A stretch of 18,044 bases of DNA. It comes from Syntrophaceae bacterium UBA7544. GTDB lineage: Bacteria; Desulfobacterota; Syntrophia; Syntrophales; Smithellaceae. Numbering within the stretch: the first letter of the stretch is position 1; the number at the start of each line of letters is the position of its first letter. Under the pieces are notes generated by a model that had not been told where the DNA came from, did not search any database, and was given only the letters and a program-made list of their open reading frames with translations. Made by a program: the position numbers and the translations under genes. Positions 7,569 through 15,902 of this stretch are shown here, one piece after another. Location of the stretch: positions 1 through 18,044 of the forward strand of contig DLME01000066.1 of the NCBI GenBank assembly GCA_002479215.1, read 5' to 3'.

Positions 7569-7741
7569 TGAAAAATGGGCTCATGTAGAGCGAATCGAAG
7601 ATTTTGGCACCATGCTCTCGCAGCTTTGCGACCGCAAACGCAATGTTTGAACCGCCGTGGTGGAGAGTTTTGCGTTTGCAGCTAAATGAGAAGATTGCAT
7701 GGTCGAAAAAAGATTCTGAGCGCGAATGATACTATTTTTCA
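7569..7741. repeat. Large nested imperfect palindrome in the hemB-ahbD gap
   Basis: Three nested pairs share one centre near 7655-7656: TGAAAAAT/ATTTTTCA (7569-7576, 7734-7741), ACCATGC/GCATGGT (7609-7615, 7697-7703) and GCAAACGCAA/TTGCGTTTGC (7634-7643, 7670-7679). Between the outer two pairs the arms are also loosely similar in inverted orientation. It fills nearly the whole 225-base gap between the hemB stop and the ahbD start. The sequence differs from the CGTAT-centred elements. Confidence 0.6.
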
Positions 7742-7747
7742 AAACTC

Positions 7748-8722
7748 TCATTTGTTCAACAATGCTGCTGCCTGCGGGGCAAAATAGGTTATAATAATAT
7801 CCGCGCCGGCCCTTTTTATTGCTGTCAGCGACTCCATCATCACCTTTTCTTCATCAAGCCAGCCCATCTGCGCCGCCGCTTTGATCATCGCGTATTCGCC
7901 GCTGACGCTATATGCGGCCAGAGGCAAATCGAACTCCTGTTTGGCACGATAAATTACATCCAGATAAGCGAGCGCCGGTTTCACCATGATGATATCCGCG
8001 CCTTCTTCCACATCCAGCATGATTTCACGAATTGCCTCGTCGCTGTTGGCCGGATCCATCTGATAAGCTTTCCTATCACCGAATTGAGGGGCACTTTCGG
8101 CCGCTTCGCGGAAAGGCCCATAGAAAGAGGATGAATACTTTGCCGCGTAAGCCATAACCGGTATATCTTCCAAATTATTTTCATCAAGGGCTTCACGGAT
8201 AGCCGCGACTTGCCCATCCATCATTGCCGAGGGGGCAACCATATCTGCGCCCGCGCGCGCATGCGATACAGCCGTTTCCGCCAGCACTTCCAGTGTCGCA
8301 TCGTTTTGTACTTCTTCTTTTTCCAACACGCCGCAATGGCCGTGGCTGGTATATTCGCACAAACAGACATCGGTAATAACTAAAATGTCGGGCACTTCAT
8401 TTTTAATTCGCTTTATCGCCTGCTGGACAATACCATCTTTGGCAAAGGCGCCGGTGGCCATTTCATCTTTTTTCTCCGGAATGCCGAAGAGCAGAACGGC
8501 GGGGATGTCAAGCTCCCGCGCTTTTTTTACTTCCTTGACTATGTTATCCACAGACATCTGAAAATTGCCCGGCATGGATTGAATAGGCTTTTTGAAATTT
8601 TTCCCGCTAACGACAAAGAGCGGATAAATCAGATCGTCGGTACTCAGTTTTGTTTCACGAATCAAACGCCGGAAGTTTTCATTCTTTCTTAACCTGCGGG
8701 CACGATATTCCGGAAATTGCAT
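7748..8722 (-). CDS. hemB: Delta-aminolevulinic acid dehydratase (porphobilinogen synthase)
   Basis: HemB condenses two 5-aminolevulinate molecules to porphobilinogen in the cytoplasm. The length of 324 residues is typical. The two Schiff-base lysines are visible at K195 ([16 protein letters not shown]) and K248 ([12 protein letters not shown]). The active-site metal ligands are cysteines (C120, C122 and C130 in [14 protein letters not shown]), which indicates a zinc-dependent form rather than the Asp-rich magnesium type. AAGGAGG nine bases before the ATG is a strong ribosome site and overlaps the end of ahbC, four bases away, so the two genes are cotranscribed and probably translationally coupled. 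Its place between ahbC and ahbD ties early and late pathway steps into one operon. Confidence 0.98.
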   Translation of the reverse strand: MQFPEYRARRLRKNENFRRLIRETKLSTDDLIYPLFVVSGKNFKKPIQSMPGNFQMSVDNIVKEVKKARELDIPAVLLFGIPEKKDEMATGAFAKDGIVQQAIKRIKNEVPDILVITDVCLCEYTSHGHCGVLEKEEVQNDATLEVLAETAVSHARAGADMVAPSAMMDGQVAAIREALDENNLEDIPVMAYAAKYSSSFYGPFREAAESAPQFGDRKAYQMDPANSDEAIREIMLDVEEGADIIMVKPALAYLDVIYRAKQEFDLPLAAYSVSGEYAMIKAAAQMGWLDEEKVMMESLTAIKRAGADIIITYFAPQAAALLNK

Positions 8723-8726
8723 ATTA

Positions 8727-9914
8727 TCAATCCTCCTTAACGCTGATCTCTTTATCGGTGAGGTAGCAGGCGGGATCAGGCCCCCAAATTTCTCCCGCCG
8801 TTTCGGCTCTCGCCCGGAAATTGCCGGCGCAAATGTCCAACCAGCGGCATTGGGCGCAGCGTCCTTTTACATATTTCTTTTTGTTTTTCAATTTTGAAAG
8901 AAGTTCGTTTTTCTCGTCGAGCCAGATTTCACTAAAAGGCCTTTGGCGAATATTGCCGACAGGCCGGTTGCGCCAGAATTGATCGGCATAAACTTCGCCA
9001 TCCCAGCTGACACAGCCGATACCGAGGCCGGAGCTGTTGCCTTCATTCATTTGCAGAAGCTCTAATACTTCCTTTGCCCGGGCGGAATTTTCTTTTTTCA
9101 ACTTTAAATACAGATAAGGGCCGTCGGCATGATTATCCACGGTGAGAATTTCTTTCTGTTCGCCTGCATCAAAGAGTTCTTTCGTCCGCTTCATGATTAA
9201 ATCAAGAAGCCTGCGGGTCTCTTCATGAGTCAAATCTTCTTTTCTGAGTTTGGAACCGCGCCCCGTGTAAACAAGATGATAGAAACACAATCTTTCGATT
9301 TTTTCCGTCGCGAGTAAATCGAACATCGCCGGCACATCCGGCAGATTGTGTTTGTTGACTGTAAAGCGAATGCCCACTTTAATTCCGGCATCACGACAAT
9401 TTCTTATTCCAACGATTGCCGCGGCAAACGCGCCCTTCTTGCCCCGGAAACGGTCATGTGTTTTTTGTAAACCGTCGAGGCTTACACCCACATACGAAAG
9501 ACCGATCTTCTGAAGTTTGGCTGCGATCTCATTGGTGATCAGCGTGCCGTTGGTGGAAATGACAGCCCGCATTCCTTTACCTACAGCATATTGCGCCAGC
9601 TCCAATAAATCAGGGCGCAAAAGAGGTTCGCCACCGGAAAAAAGAATCACCGGCGAACCGAACTGAGCCAGATCGTCAATGAGTTTTTTACCTTCTTGTG
9701 TGGTCAATTCATCGGGCGAAAAAGTATTGTCGGAGCTGGAATAACAATGGATACACTTTAAGTTGCAGCGGCGTGTCATATTCCAGACAACAACCGGCCT
9801 TTTATCGGCGGAAAACTGTAAAAGATGCGACGGAAGCGTACCGGAGTGACGTCCGTAGCGCAAAACATCCGAAGCCTCCACTGCCCCGCAATATAATTTG
9901 GAAATGCCGATCAT
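8727..9914 (-). CDS. ahbC: 12,18-didecarboxysiroheme deacetylase AhbC (radical SAM)
   Basis: AhbC removes the acetate side chains at C2 and C7 of didecarboxysiroheme to give iron-coproporphyrin III, the substrate of AhbD. The protein has 395 residues. The radical SAM cluster motif is C50-x3-C54-x2-C57 ([17 protein letters not shown]), followed by [11 protein letters not shown] and VGVSLDGLQ. The C-terminal SPASM-like region carries [31 protein letters not shown], and cysteines in [21 protein letters not shown] and DPACYL. The leader [10 protein letters not shown] and the LRYGR motif also match the AhbC/NirJ2 group as I know it. The start codon overlaps the cobA-hemD stop (ATGA), so translation is coupled. 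Confidence 0.95.
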   Translation of the reverse strand: MIGISKLYCGAVEASDVLRYGRHSGTLPSHLLQFSADKRPVVVWNMTRRCNLKCIHCYSSSDNTFSPDELTTQEGKKLIDDLAQFGSPVILFSGGEPLLRPDLLELAQYAVGKGMRAVISTNGTLITNEIAAKLQKIGLSYVGVSLDGLQKTHDRFRGKKGAFAAAIVGIRNCRDAGIKVGIRFTVNKHNLPDVPAMFDLLATEKIERLCFYHLVYTGRGSKLRKEDLTHEETRRLLDLIMKRTKELFDAGEQKEILTVDNHADGPYLYLKLKKENSARAKEVLELLQMNEGNSSGLGIGCVSWDGEVYADQFWRNRPVGNIRQRPFSEIWLDEKNELLSKLKNKKKYVKGRCAQCRWLDICAGNFRARAETAGEIWGPDPACYLTDKEISVKED

Positions 9915-11470
9915 TTTTTCTGCCCCTCTGATCTGTCGCGAACAATCTCCTTTTCAAAATAATTAATCAAAGCTCGAACCAGCCCCTCTATTGTATATTC
10001 TTCCTGATGGATGTCCACAGAAAATCCCGCTTTTTTCGCGGCGGCCGCAGTAACAGGCCCGATGCAGGCAATTTTGATCTTTGGCGGATAGAAAAAATCA
10101 TTACCCATAATTTCCACGAAATTATCGACTGTCGAAGAACTGGTAAAAGTAATCACGCCCACTCGATTTTCATTAAATAGCTTTTCTATTTCTTCCTTCT
10201 TCTTCCCTGAACTTACTGTTTCGTAAGCTGTAACCACATCAACCTTAGCTCCGAGTTTTTTCAAACCCGCGGGAAGAACATCACGCGCTTTGGCCGCCCG
10301 CGGAATAAGTATTTTCTTTTTCCGCAAATCGATGCCGGCAAATGATTTAAGAATTCCTTCGGAAATAAAGTAATCGGGAACGAGATCAACTTTCATGCCT
10401 CTGTTTTCAATTTGCTTGGCCGTGGCCGGGCCGATACAGCAAATTTTAATCCCTTTCAGATCACGAATGTCTTTTTCTTTTTCCAGTAGTCTTTCCAAAA
10501 AGAATTGAACGCCGTTAGCGCTCGTGAATATCAGCCAATCGTAATTTTCCAGATTTTTTATTGCCACGTCAAGGTCATGCCAATCCGATGGAGGAACAAT
10601 CTTAATTGTCGGAAAATAAATAGGATACGCTCCTTCTCTTGCCAGCAGTCGCGCTAATTCATCAGCTTGCGCCTCCGGACGAGTGATAACAATGCCCCGG
10701 CCCAAAAGCGGTTTTTGTTCAAACCAGGAGAGTGTCCGGTGCATATCGACCACTTTACCCACGACAAGAATTGCCGGAGGCGAAAAATTACGCTTCTGCG
10801 CCAGTTCGGCGATATTGTCCAGCGTTCCGGTGATGGTTTCCTGCTGCGGCGTTGTACCCCAGCGAATAAGAGCCGCCGGTGTTTCCGGCGCTTTGCCGTT
10901 TTTAAACAACTCCTCTACAATTTGAGCTATATTTTTCACGCCCATCAGGAAAACCAGGGTGCCCATACCGCATAAGGCCTTCCAATCGATATCGCTTTTT
11001 TCCTTTACCGGGTCTTCATGGCCGGTGACAAAAGCCACCGTGGAAGTTAGCCCCCGATGAGTGAGCGGAATGCCCGCATAAGCAGGAACAGCTATCGCGG
11101 AGGTAACTCCCGGAACCACTTCAAAAGGGACACCCTTTGACGCGAGTGTTTCTGCCTCTTCTCCGCCGCGTCCGAAAATAAAAGGATCGCCACCTTTGAG
11201 ACGGGCTACCGTATTGCCGTCCAGAGCTTCTTTTGCCAAGAGATAGTTGATCTTGTCCTGTGAGAGCGTGTGATCGCCGCCTTTTTTCCCCGCGTAAATA
11301 AAGCGGGCATCACTCTTGGCGTATTTCAATAATTCTTCATTTACCAGATGATCGTAAACAATGACATCGGCCAAGCGCAGATAATCTAACCCCTTGAGTG
11401 TGATTAAATCCGCATCGCCCGGACCCGCGCCGATTATATAAACTTTGCCGCTTTTAGTTTTTTGCTTCAT
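9911..11470 (-). CDS. cobA-hemD: Fused uroporphyrinogen-III C-methyltransferase / uroporphyrinogen-III synthase
   Basis: This 519-residue fusion joins two consecutive enzymes. Residues about 1-245 are the SAM-dependent methyltransferase that makes precorrin-2 ([48 protein letters not shown]). Residues about 255-510 are uroporphyrinogen-III synthase ([59 protein letters not shown]). Such fusions are known in anaerobes including deltaproteobacteria and clostridia. The product links the common tetrapyrrole trunk to the siroheme branch used by AhbA-D. Only poor ribosome-site sequence precedes the ATG, and a palindrome (11488-11507) lies less than 20 bases upstream, so the inserted GIY-YIG cassette may have altered its leader. 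The stop overlaps the ahbC start. Confidence 0.97.
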   Translation of the reverse strand: MKQKTKSGKVYIIGAGPGDADLITLKGLDYLRLADVIVYDHLVNEELLKYAKSDARFIYAGKKGGDHTLSQDKINYLLAKEALDGNTVARLKGGDPFIFGRGGEEAETLASKGVPFEVVPGVTSAIAVPAYAGIPLTHRGLTSTVAFVTGHEDPVKEKSDIDWKALCGMGTLVFLMGVKNIAQIVEELFKNGKAPETPAALIRWGTTPQQETITGTLDNIAELAQKRNFSPPAILVVGKVVDMHRTLSWFEQKPLLGRGIVITRPEAQADELARLLAREGAYPIYFPTIKIVPPSDWHDLDVAIKNLENYDWLIFTSANGVQFFLERLLEKEKDIRDLKGIKICCIGPATAKQIENRGMKVDLVPDYFISEGILKSFAGIDLRKKKILIPRAAKARDVLPAGLKKLGAKVDVVTAYETVSSGKKKEEIEKLFNENRVGVITFTSSSTVDNFVEIMGNDFFYPPKIKIACIGPVTAAAAKKAGFSVDIHQEEYTIEGLVRALINYFEKEIVRDRSEGQKK

Positions 11471-11487
11471 AAATAAACATTTTTGGC

Positions 11488-11507
11488 ATTCCCGCGTAGG
11501 CGGGAAT
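11488..11507. repeat. Short palindrome, left copy flanking the GIY-YIG gene
   Basis: ATTCCCGC-GTAG-GCGGGAAT is a perfect 8-bp inverted repeat with a four-base loop. The 25-base block 11487-11511 matches the reverse complement of 11864-11888 at 24 of 25 positions. It resembles the widespread ATTCCCGC/GCGGGAAT class of bacterial intergenic palindromes. It could also fold as an RNA hairpin between the GIY-YIG gene and cobA-hemD. Confidence 0.85.
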
Positions 11508-11545
11508 CCAGTAATAAAAGTTTTAAAAGCAAATGACGTGAAATA

Positions 11546-11842
11546 CTATTGAACAATTTCATTATACAAATCGCTCCATGCGGGATTTTTTTCTTCTATT
11601 AATCTTAGTTTCCACTTTCTATTCCATTTCTTTATTTGCTTTTCTCTCAGAATAGCTTCCTCTACTTTACTATAATATTTATAATACACAAGATCATGAA
11701 CATTATATTTCTTTGTGAATCCATCTATAAAATTATGTTTGTGCTCATACACTCGTTTTGTTAAATTACTTGTCACACCAACATATAAAGTTCCATTCTT
11801 TTGACTCGCCAAAATATAAACATAATATTGTTTCATAAACAA
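11546..11842 (-). CDS. Small GIY-YIG domain endonuclease-like protein
   Basis: This 98-residue, single-domain protein belongs to the YhbQ/UvrC-N-terminal-like GIY-YIG group. The first motif reads YYVYIL, then LYVGVT replaces the YIG half. The conserved Arg is in LTKRVYEHK, and the catalytic Glu is probably in EEAILREKQIKKWNRKWK; PAWSDLY matches the usual C-terminus of these proteins. The family contains metal-dependent nucleases, but the cellular role of these small stand-alone members is unclear. It has nothing obvious to do with heme synthesis. It is clearly more AT-rich than the surrounding genes and lies between two inverted copies of a 25-base palindrome, which suggests a small acquired cassette. 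The start could be the Met at codon 1 or codon 3. Confidence 0.88.
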   Translation of the reverse strand: MFMKQYYVYILASQKNGTLYVGVTSNLTKRVYEHKHNFIDGFTKKYNVHDLVYYKYYSKVEEAILREKQIKKWNRKWKLRLIEEKNPAWSDLYNEIVQ

Positions 11843-11867
11843 AATTTATTAAAATAAAATCCACTGG

Positions 11868-11887
11868 ATTCCCGCCTGCGCGGGAAT
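11868..11887. repeat. Short palindrome, right copy flanking the GIY-YIG gene
   Basis: ATTCCCGC-CTGC-GCGGGAAT, a perfect 8-bp inverted repeat, lies 23 bases beyond the hemC stop. Extended to 11864-11888 it is the inverted partner of the copy at 11487-11511, with one mismatch. Confidence 0.85.
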
Positions 11888-11910
11888 GACACTAATATTG
11901 GATATTGGTT

Positions 11911-12825
11911 TCAGTAACCCAATTCCAGAAACTTTTTGCCGCCGCGCTCCAGAATCATTTCCGCGAGTTTTTTGCCCAGCTCTTCCGCTTCAAAAATAGT
12001 TCCTTTCACTTTATCCCTGATTATCCCCGAGCCCTGAGGCGAAGCCACAAGCCCTTCCAGTGAAAGCTTATCACCTTCCAGTTTGCCTAACGCGGCAATA
12101 GGCAAACGGCAGCCGCCTCCCAAATAGCGCAAGAAAGAACGCTCCGCTGTTATTTCCGTATTAGTCGGCGCGTGATTAATTTTCGCCAGAATTTTTTTTA
12201 GCTCATTGTCACCTGTTCTTACTTCCAGTCCCAAAGCGCCCTGTCCTACCGCAGGCAGCATCAATTCCACCGGCAGAAATTGCGTAATTCTCTGGACAAA
12301 TCCCATTCGTTTCATGCCCGCCGCCGCGACAATAACACCGTCGAGCTTTTCCGTTTCTATTTTTCGTAGCCTCGTATCCAAATTACCGCGCAGGGGAACA
12401 ATTACAGCGTCGGGCAATATATCCAGAAGTTGAGCGGAACGGCGCAATGATCCCGTGCCAATTTTTGCTCCTTTGGGCATTTGTTCGATCTTCCTGTTAT
12501 CCCTGGATACCAGAATATCCCTGGCGTCTTCCCGCTGGAGAATCGCGGCAAACTCCAAACCGTCGGGAATTTCCGTGGGCACATCTTTCATGCTGTGCAC
12601 TGCAAGATCAACTGCACTGGAAAGAAGGGCGTCTTCAATCTCTTTGACAAACACTCCTTTGCCGCCGATTTTCAGCAGAGAGATATCCTGCATGATATCT
12701 CCGCTGGTTTTAATGATACGGATTTCGATAACCGTTTCTGGCATTATCTTTTTAATTTTTTCGGCAACGAAATCGGCTTGAGTTAAAGCCAGCTTGCTGC
12801 CGCGGGTTCCGATTTTTATATTCAT
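11911..12825 (-). CDS. hemC: Porphobilinogen deaminase (hydroxymethylbilane synthase)
   Basis: HemC polymerises four porphobilinogens into hydroxymethylbilane. The 304-residue length is typical. IGTRGSKLALTQA opens the protein, VHSMKDVPTE, GTGSLRRSAQL and RGNLDTRL form the active-site cleft, and the dipyrromethane cofactor is carried on C239 in LGGGCRLPIAA. It follows hemA after 118 bases and precedes the GIY-YIG cassette that separates it from cobA-hemD, whose HemD half acts next. Only a weak ribosome site (TTGG) is seen before the ATG. Confidence 0.98.
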   Translation of the reverse strand: MNIKIGTRGSKLALTQADFVAEKIKKIMPETVIEIRIIKTSGDIMQDISLLKIGGKGVFVKEIEDALLSSAVDLAVHSMKDVPTEIPDGLEFAAILQREDARDILVSRDNRKIEQMPKGAKIGTGSLRRSAQLLDILPDAVIVPLRGNLDTRLRKIETEKLDGVIVAAAGMKRMGFVQRITQFLPVELMLPAVGQGALGLEVRTGDNELKKILAKINHAPTNTEITAERSFLRYLGGGCRLPIAALGKLEGDKLSLEGLVASPQGSGIIRDKVKGTIFEAEELGKKLAEMILERGGKKFLELGY

Positions 12826-12892
12826 ACCAATCTATTCATACTTTTATCGGGTTGTTCCGAAGACTGCCACTACAATCGGCATTATCATGCGG

Positions 12893-12913
12893 GGCACGTT
12901 CTCTGAACGCGCC
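12893..12913 (-). promoter_or_regulatory. Hairpin in the hemA-hemC intergenic region
   Basis: On the minus strand GGCGCGTTC pairs with GAACGTGCC around an AGA loop: nine pairs including one G-T wobble. No T-run follows, so it is not a standard terminator. It may be a processing or stabilising stem between hemA and hemC in the polycistronic mRNA; this role is inferred only from position. Confidence 0.35.
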
Positions 12914-12943
12914 GTCAATTACCTCTCACTAATATCTGCTCCA

Positions 12944-14206
12944 TTATTCATCCAAACGAAAGATTTGCCTTACCGTCGCCACTATGTCTGTGGAACCAAC
13001 TTCGGAACATTCTTCTTTTAAAACACTAACCGGAGTATGCAGTATCTTGTTGACAATGGAATTGACCAGAACTTTTATTTTTTCTTGTTCCTCCTGATCA
13101 AATTTTTGCATCCAGTTAGACGCCTTCTTCATTTCCGCCTGCGTAATTTCTTCGGCCTTGCTACGCAGGGACACTATCGTCGGCACAGCCTCCAATTCTT
13201 TCAACCAGTTAGTGTAACGCATTATTTCCTCTTCCACGATCGCTTCGGCCTTAAGCGCTTCTTTTTTGCGGATATTCATGTTTTCGTCGACAATATCCTG
13301 AAGATTGTCAATGTTATAAAGGTAAACATTATCGATGGAATCTGCGGCGGGATCAATGTCGCGCGGGACGGCTATGTCAATCAGGAACAACAGGCGATTT
13401 TTACGTTGATGATGAATTTTACGGATTAAATCGGCAGTAACGATATAGTCAGGCGCGTCTGTTGAACTAATTACAATGTCGGCCTCGATCAGCTTTTCGC
13501 CCAAAGCGTCCAGCGATACAGCTTCTCCATGAAATTTCTCCGCCAGTTGCGCCGCGTGCGATGGCGATCTATTGGCGACGATTATATCCTCCGCCCCACT
13601 ACTGATAAGATGCGTGCCGGTCAATTCGGCCATTTCTCCAGCCCCGATCAATAAAATTTTCCTGCCCGTAAGCGTTCCGAATATTTTCTTGGCCAACTCC
13701 ACCGCGGCAAAGCTCACGGAAACCGGATTGACCGCTATCGCCGTTTCCGACCGGACGCGTTTGGCCGTGCGAAAAGCGCGGTGCATCAAGCGATTAAGAA
13801 CGGTTCCGGTCGCGTTTCGTTCCAAAGCCCGGCGGTAAGCGTCTTTCACCTGCCCAAGAATTTGCGTTTCGCCCATCACCAGCGAATCAAGGCTGGACGC
13901 CACTCTAAAAATATGGCGCACCGCTTCCTTATCGCAATAATTGTAAAGACATTTTTCCGCTTCTTCCTGCGTCAGATTTCCATTTTGCGCCAAAAAATCA
14001 AAGAGGCTGCGGACAGTTTCCTCCTTCCCCTCGATGCTGGCGATAATTTCAATTCGGTTACAGGTGGAAATATGCAGCACTTCCTGCACGCCTTTTAAGG
14101 AAAGAAGCCGGGAAAAGAGGTCCTTTTCTTCCTCGCAACCGGAAAATATTTTTTCCCGAACAGCAAGTGGTGCTGTTTTATGATTTACGCCCAGTAATAC
14201 AATCAT
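12944..14206 (-). CDS. hemA: Glutamyl-tRNA reductase
   Basis: HemA reduces glutamyl-tRNA(Glu) to glutamate-1-semialdehyde, the first committed step of the C5 tetrapyrrole route. This 420-residue protein shows the catalytic Cys49 in LHISTCNRIE, VNHKTAPLAVREKI near the start, GETQILGQVKDAY (112-124), the NADPH-binding GAGEMAEL (188-195), and the C-terminal dimerisation helix region. It lies three bases downstream of the CcsA/HemX-type gene, an arrangement shared with hemA-hemX operons. The partner enzyme, glutamate-1-semialdehyde aminotransferase (hemL), is not in the window. Confidence 0.98.
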   Translation of the reverse strand: MIVLLGVNHKTAPLAVREKIFSGCEEEKDLFSRLLSLKGVQEVLHISTCNRIEIIASIEGKEETVRSLFDFLAQNGNLTQEEAEKCLYNYCDKEAVRHIFRVASSLDSLVMGETQILGQVKDAYRRALERNATGTVLNRLMHRAFRTAKRVRSETAIAVNPVSVSFAAVELAKKIFGTLTGRKILLIGAGEMAELTGTHLISSGAEDIIVANRSPSHAAQLAEKFHGEAVSLDALGEKLIEADIVISSTDAPDYIVTADLIRKIHHQRKNRLLFLIDIAVPRDIDPAADSIDNVYLYNIDNLQDIVDENMNIRKKEALKAEAIVEEEIMRYTNWLKELEAVPTIVSLRSKAEEITQAEMKKASNWMQKFDQEEQEKIKVLVNSIVNKILHTPVSVLKEECSEVGSTDIVATVRQIFRLDE

Positions 14207-14209
14207 ATC

Positions 14210-15040
14210 TTAAATAAAATCATGTAAAGTTGTAAAACAAAATCTCACGCCAATATAAGATAACAAGAAGAGAATAAAGACGGCGCAGGAAACTACAGCC
14301 ATCCGGAAACCTTTCCAGCCGATGGCGAGACGCTGATGCAGAAGAAATCCGTAAATAATCCAAGCGCTAACTGTCCAAATAATTTTTGGATCTGCGGGCC
14401 AACCTCTCTCCCAGGTAAATCCCGCAGAAACCGCTCCGGCAATAATACCTACGGTCAAAATGGGGAACCCCCAAAGCAGGCAAATATGATTAATCTTGTC
14501 CAGATCGCTAAGCGATGGCAATAACCTGCTCATGGAGCTCAGTTTCTTATGTTTCAGCAGGCCGTTTTGAATTATGAACATCGCTCCCGCGCAGGAGGCA
14601 AGGACAAATAAAACTTCCCCGACGATTGTTAAAGTTAAATGCGCCATAGTCAGCCAGTTTCGTAAACCCTCCGGCAGCAGGGATTTGCCTGTTTCCTGTC
14701 CGGCAGCTGCAATCATAAAAAACAAAATGAACGGAGAAATAAAAGCGCCCAACAATCTTGTTTTGGTTTTAAATTGCAGGGCAAGATAAACTCCACTTGC
14801 CGACAAGGCACAAAAAGAAAAGAAAGCGCGCGAACCGAGATTGTGAAATCCGGTGGAACTTATGACTGCGAGCAATAAATAAACAGTTAAAAAGACGAAA
14901 GCAATGGCCAAAATCCAGGTGGAAATTTTGGCCAGCATCACTCTCTTCACAAGCAAGGAAAGCAAATATCCGGCAACGGACAAAGTGCAGAGGGCAAAGA
15001 CAATTTTAAATAAAATCAATCCTAAGCTAATTAAACTCAA
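14210..15040 (-). CDS. ccsA: CcsA/HemX-type cytochrome c assembly membrane protein
   Basis: The protein has 276 residues and about eight hydrophobic segments. The WERGWPADPKIIWTVSAWIIYGF stretch, split here as WERGWPADPK then IIWTVSAWIIY, is a degenerate form of the WG-x-WxWDPKE heme-handling motif of CcsA/CcmC proteins. Conserved His residues lie in MAHLTLTIVGEVLF and LLHQRLAIGWKG. In this family CcsA binds and exports heme for cytochrome c assembly, while HemX next to hemA affects HemA levels; the sequence alone cannot decide between them. I chose the TTG at 15040 because AAGGAGG ends six bases upstream; a TTG at 15046 would touch that site. The gene begins inside the end of sirC, so the two are probably coupled. 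Confidence 0.85.
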   Translation of the reverse strand: MSLISLGLILFKIVFALCTLSVAGYLLSLLVKRVMLAKISTWILAIAFVFLTVYLLLAVISSTGFHNLGSRAFFSFCALSASGVYLALQFKTKTRLLGAFISPFILFFMIAAAGQETGKSLLPEGLRNWLTMAHLTLTIVGEVLFVLASCAGAMFIIQNGLLKHKKLSSMSRLLPSLSDLDKINHICLLWGFPILTVGIIAGAVSAGFTWERGWPADPKIIWTVSAWIIYGFLLHQRLAIGWKGFRMAVVSCAVFILFLLSYIGVRFCFTTLHDFI

Positions 15041-15668
15041 TTTCAACCTCCTTACCAGTGATTTTCTTTACAAGCATCTTCACCTTTTTCCAATCTTTTT
15101 CCTTTATAACATCCAGCATTCCCGCCGCCAATAAGGATGCAAACCAATCTTTGCCCACACGGGAATTTTTCGCCATTTTGGTTCTTAGTCTCCCTAAAAT
15201 GTTGAGAAAAATTTCATATTCCTTTCCGTATTTAGATTCCAGCTCTTCGCGCAGATGCCGCGCCAGCGCCGGACTTTTGCCGCCGGTTCCTATAGCGATT
15301 GTCAGATCGCCTCGCTCCACAAGAGAGGGCAAAATAAAATCGCATTTTTGCGGGTCGTCAACAATATTTACGGGAATGCCCTTACTGCGGGCGTCGCTGG
15401 ATATTGCCGCATTGGTTTTTTCATCATCTGTTGCCCCAACAACCAAAGCGGCTCCATAGATATATTCACTGGAGTATTCTTTGGCAATGTGGCTGATGAT
15501 GCTTTCTTCGTTCAGTCGGGTAAGCTCCGGTGTCAGTTGGGGGCTGATGATAAACACTTCAGCGCCACTCTCCAGAAGCCTTTTTACCTTTCTTTCCGCG
15601 ACTTCACCGCCGCCCACAACGACACATTTCTTGCCGGCAATATTCCAAAAAACAGGGTAATATTTCAA
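15027..15668 (-). CDS. sirC: Precorrin-2 dehydrogenase (SirC/Met8-like)
   Basis: SirC oxidises precorrin-2 to sirohydrochlorin with NAD+. The Rossmann motif is VVVGGGEVAERKVKRLLESGA, seen as GGGEVAERKV; FILPSLVERGDLTIAIGTGGKSPALARHLRE is the conserved core, of which GTGGKSPALA is diagnostic. I placed the start at the TTG at 15668 (213 residues), where AAAGG lies six bases upstream and the product begins KYYPVFWNIAGKK, as SirC proteins normally do. A GTG at 15728 would add 20 unlike residues and has no ribosome site. The C-terminus is short, so it is probably a dehydrogenase only and iron insertion needs another enzyme. It is the first gene of the heme cluster, and the ccsA start overlaps its end. 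Confidence 0.92.
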   Translation of the reverse strand: MKYYPVFWNIAGKKCVVVGGGEVAERKVKRLLESGAEVFIISPQLTPELTRLNEESIISHIAKEYSSEYIYGAALVVGATDDEKTNAAISSDARSKGIPVNIVDDPQKCDFILPSLVERGDLTIAIGTGGKSPALARHLREELESKYGKEYEIFLNILGRLRTKMAKNSRVGKDWFASLLAAGMLDVIKEKDWKKVKMLVKKITGKEVEIEFN

Positions 15669-15902
15669 TGTTTTCCTTTCCGCCACGGTACTGTTACGCT
15701 GGTCAAACCTGTTAGAGGAAACTACCACGAAGGGGGGTAAAATTCAAGCCGGGGTATTTGTGCAGAAACAGGAAACAAAAATAGTTTTTTGAGGAACCAC
15801 ATACAGTTGCGGCAGATGAATGCACATCATTAGGTATTAGGCTGCTTGAAATATTACCCAAAACAGGATATATCAATTTTCAACAGGGATAAAGGATTTT
15901 GC
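15669..15902. promoter_or_regulatory. Divergent intergenic region between sirC and prmA
   Basis: These 234 bases must carry the promoters for the minus-strand heme cluster and the plus-strand prmA group. On the plus strand a plausible sigma-70 promoter is listed separately. On the minus strand TTGAAT, a 17-base spacer and TAGTTT (about 15756 down to 15728) is only a weak candidate. A 14-base inverted repeat spans the region (15655-15668 and 15846-15859). Confidence 0.5.
15846..15874 (+). promoter_or_regulatory. Candidate sigma-70 promoter for prmA
   Basis: TTGAAA (15846-15851), a 17-base spacer and TATATC (15869-15874) match the -35 and -10 consensus at five and four of six positions. The expected start near 15881 would leave a leader of about 22 bases before the prmA ATG, enough for the AAAGGA ribosome site. 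Confidence 0.4.

Noticed and set aside
11487..11888. Insertion sequence or group I intron with a homing nuclease
   Set aside because: There is no transposase, no interrupted gene and no intron core; only a small GIY-YIG gene between short palindromes.
15846..15902. N-terminal extension of PrmA from an upstream TTG
   Set aside because: AAAGGA at the right distance marks the ATG at 15903, the extension does not resemble PrmA, and it overlaps the best promoter candidate.
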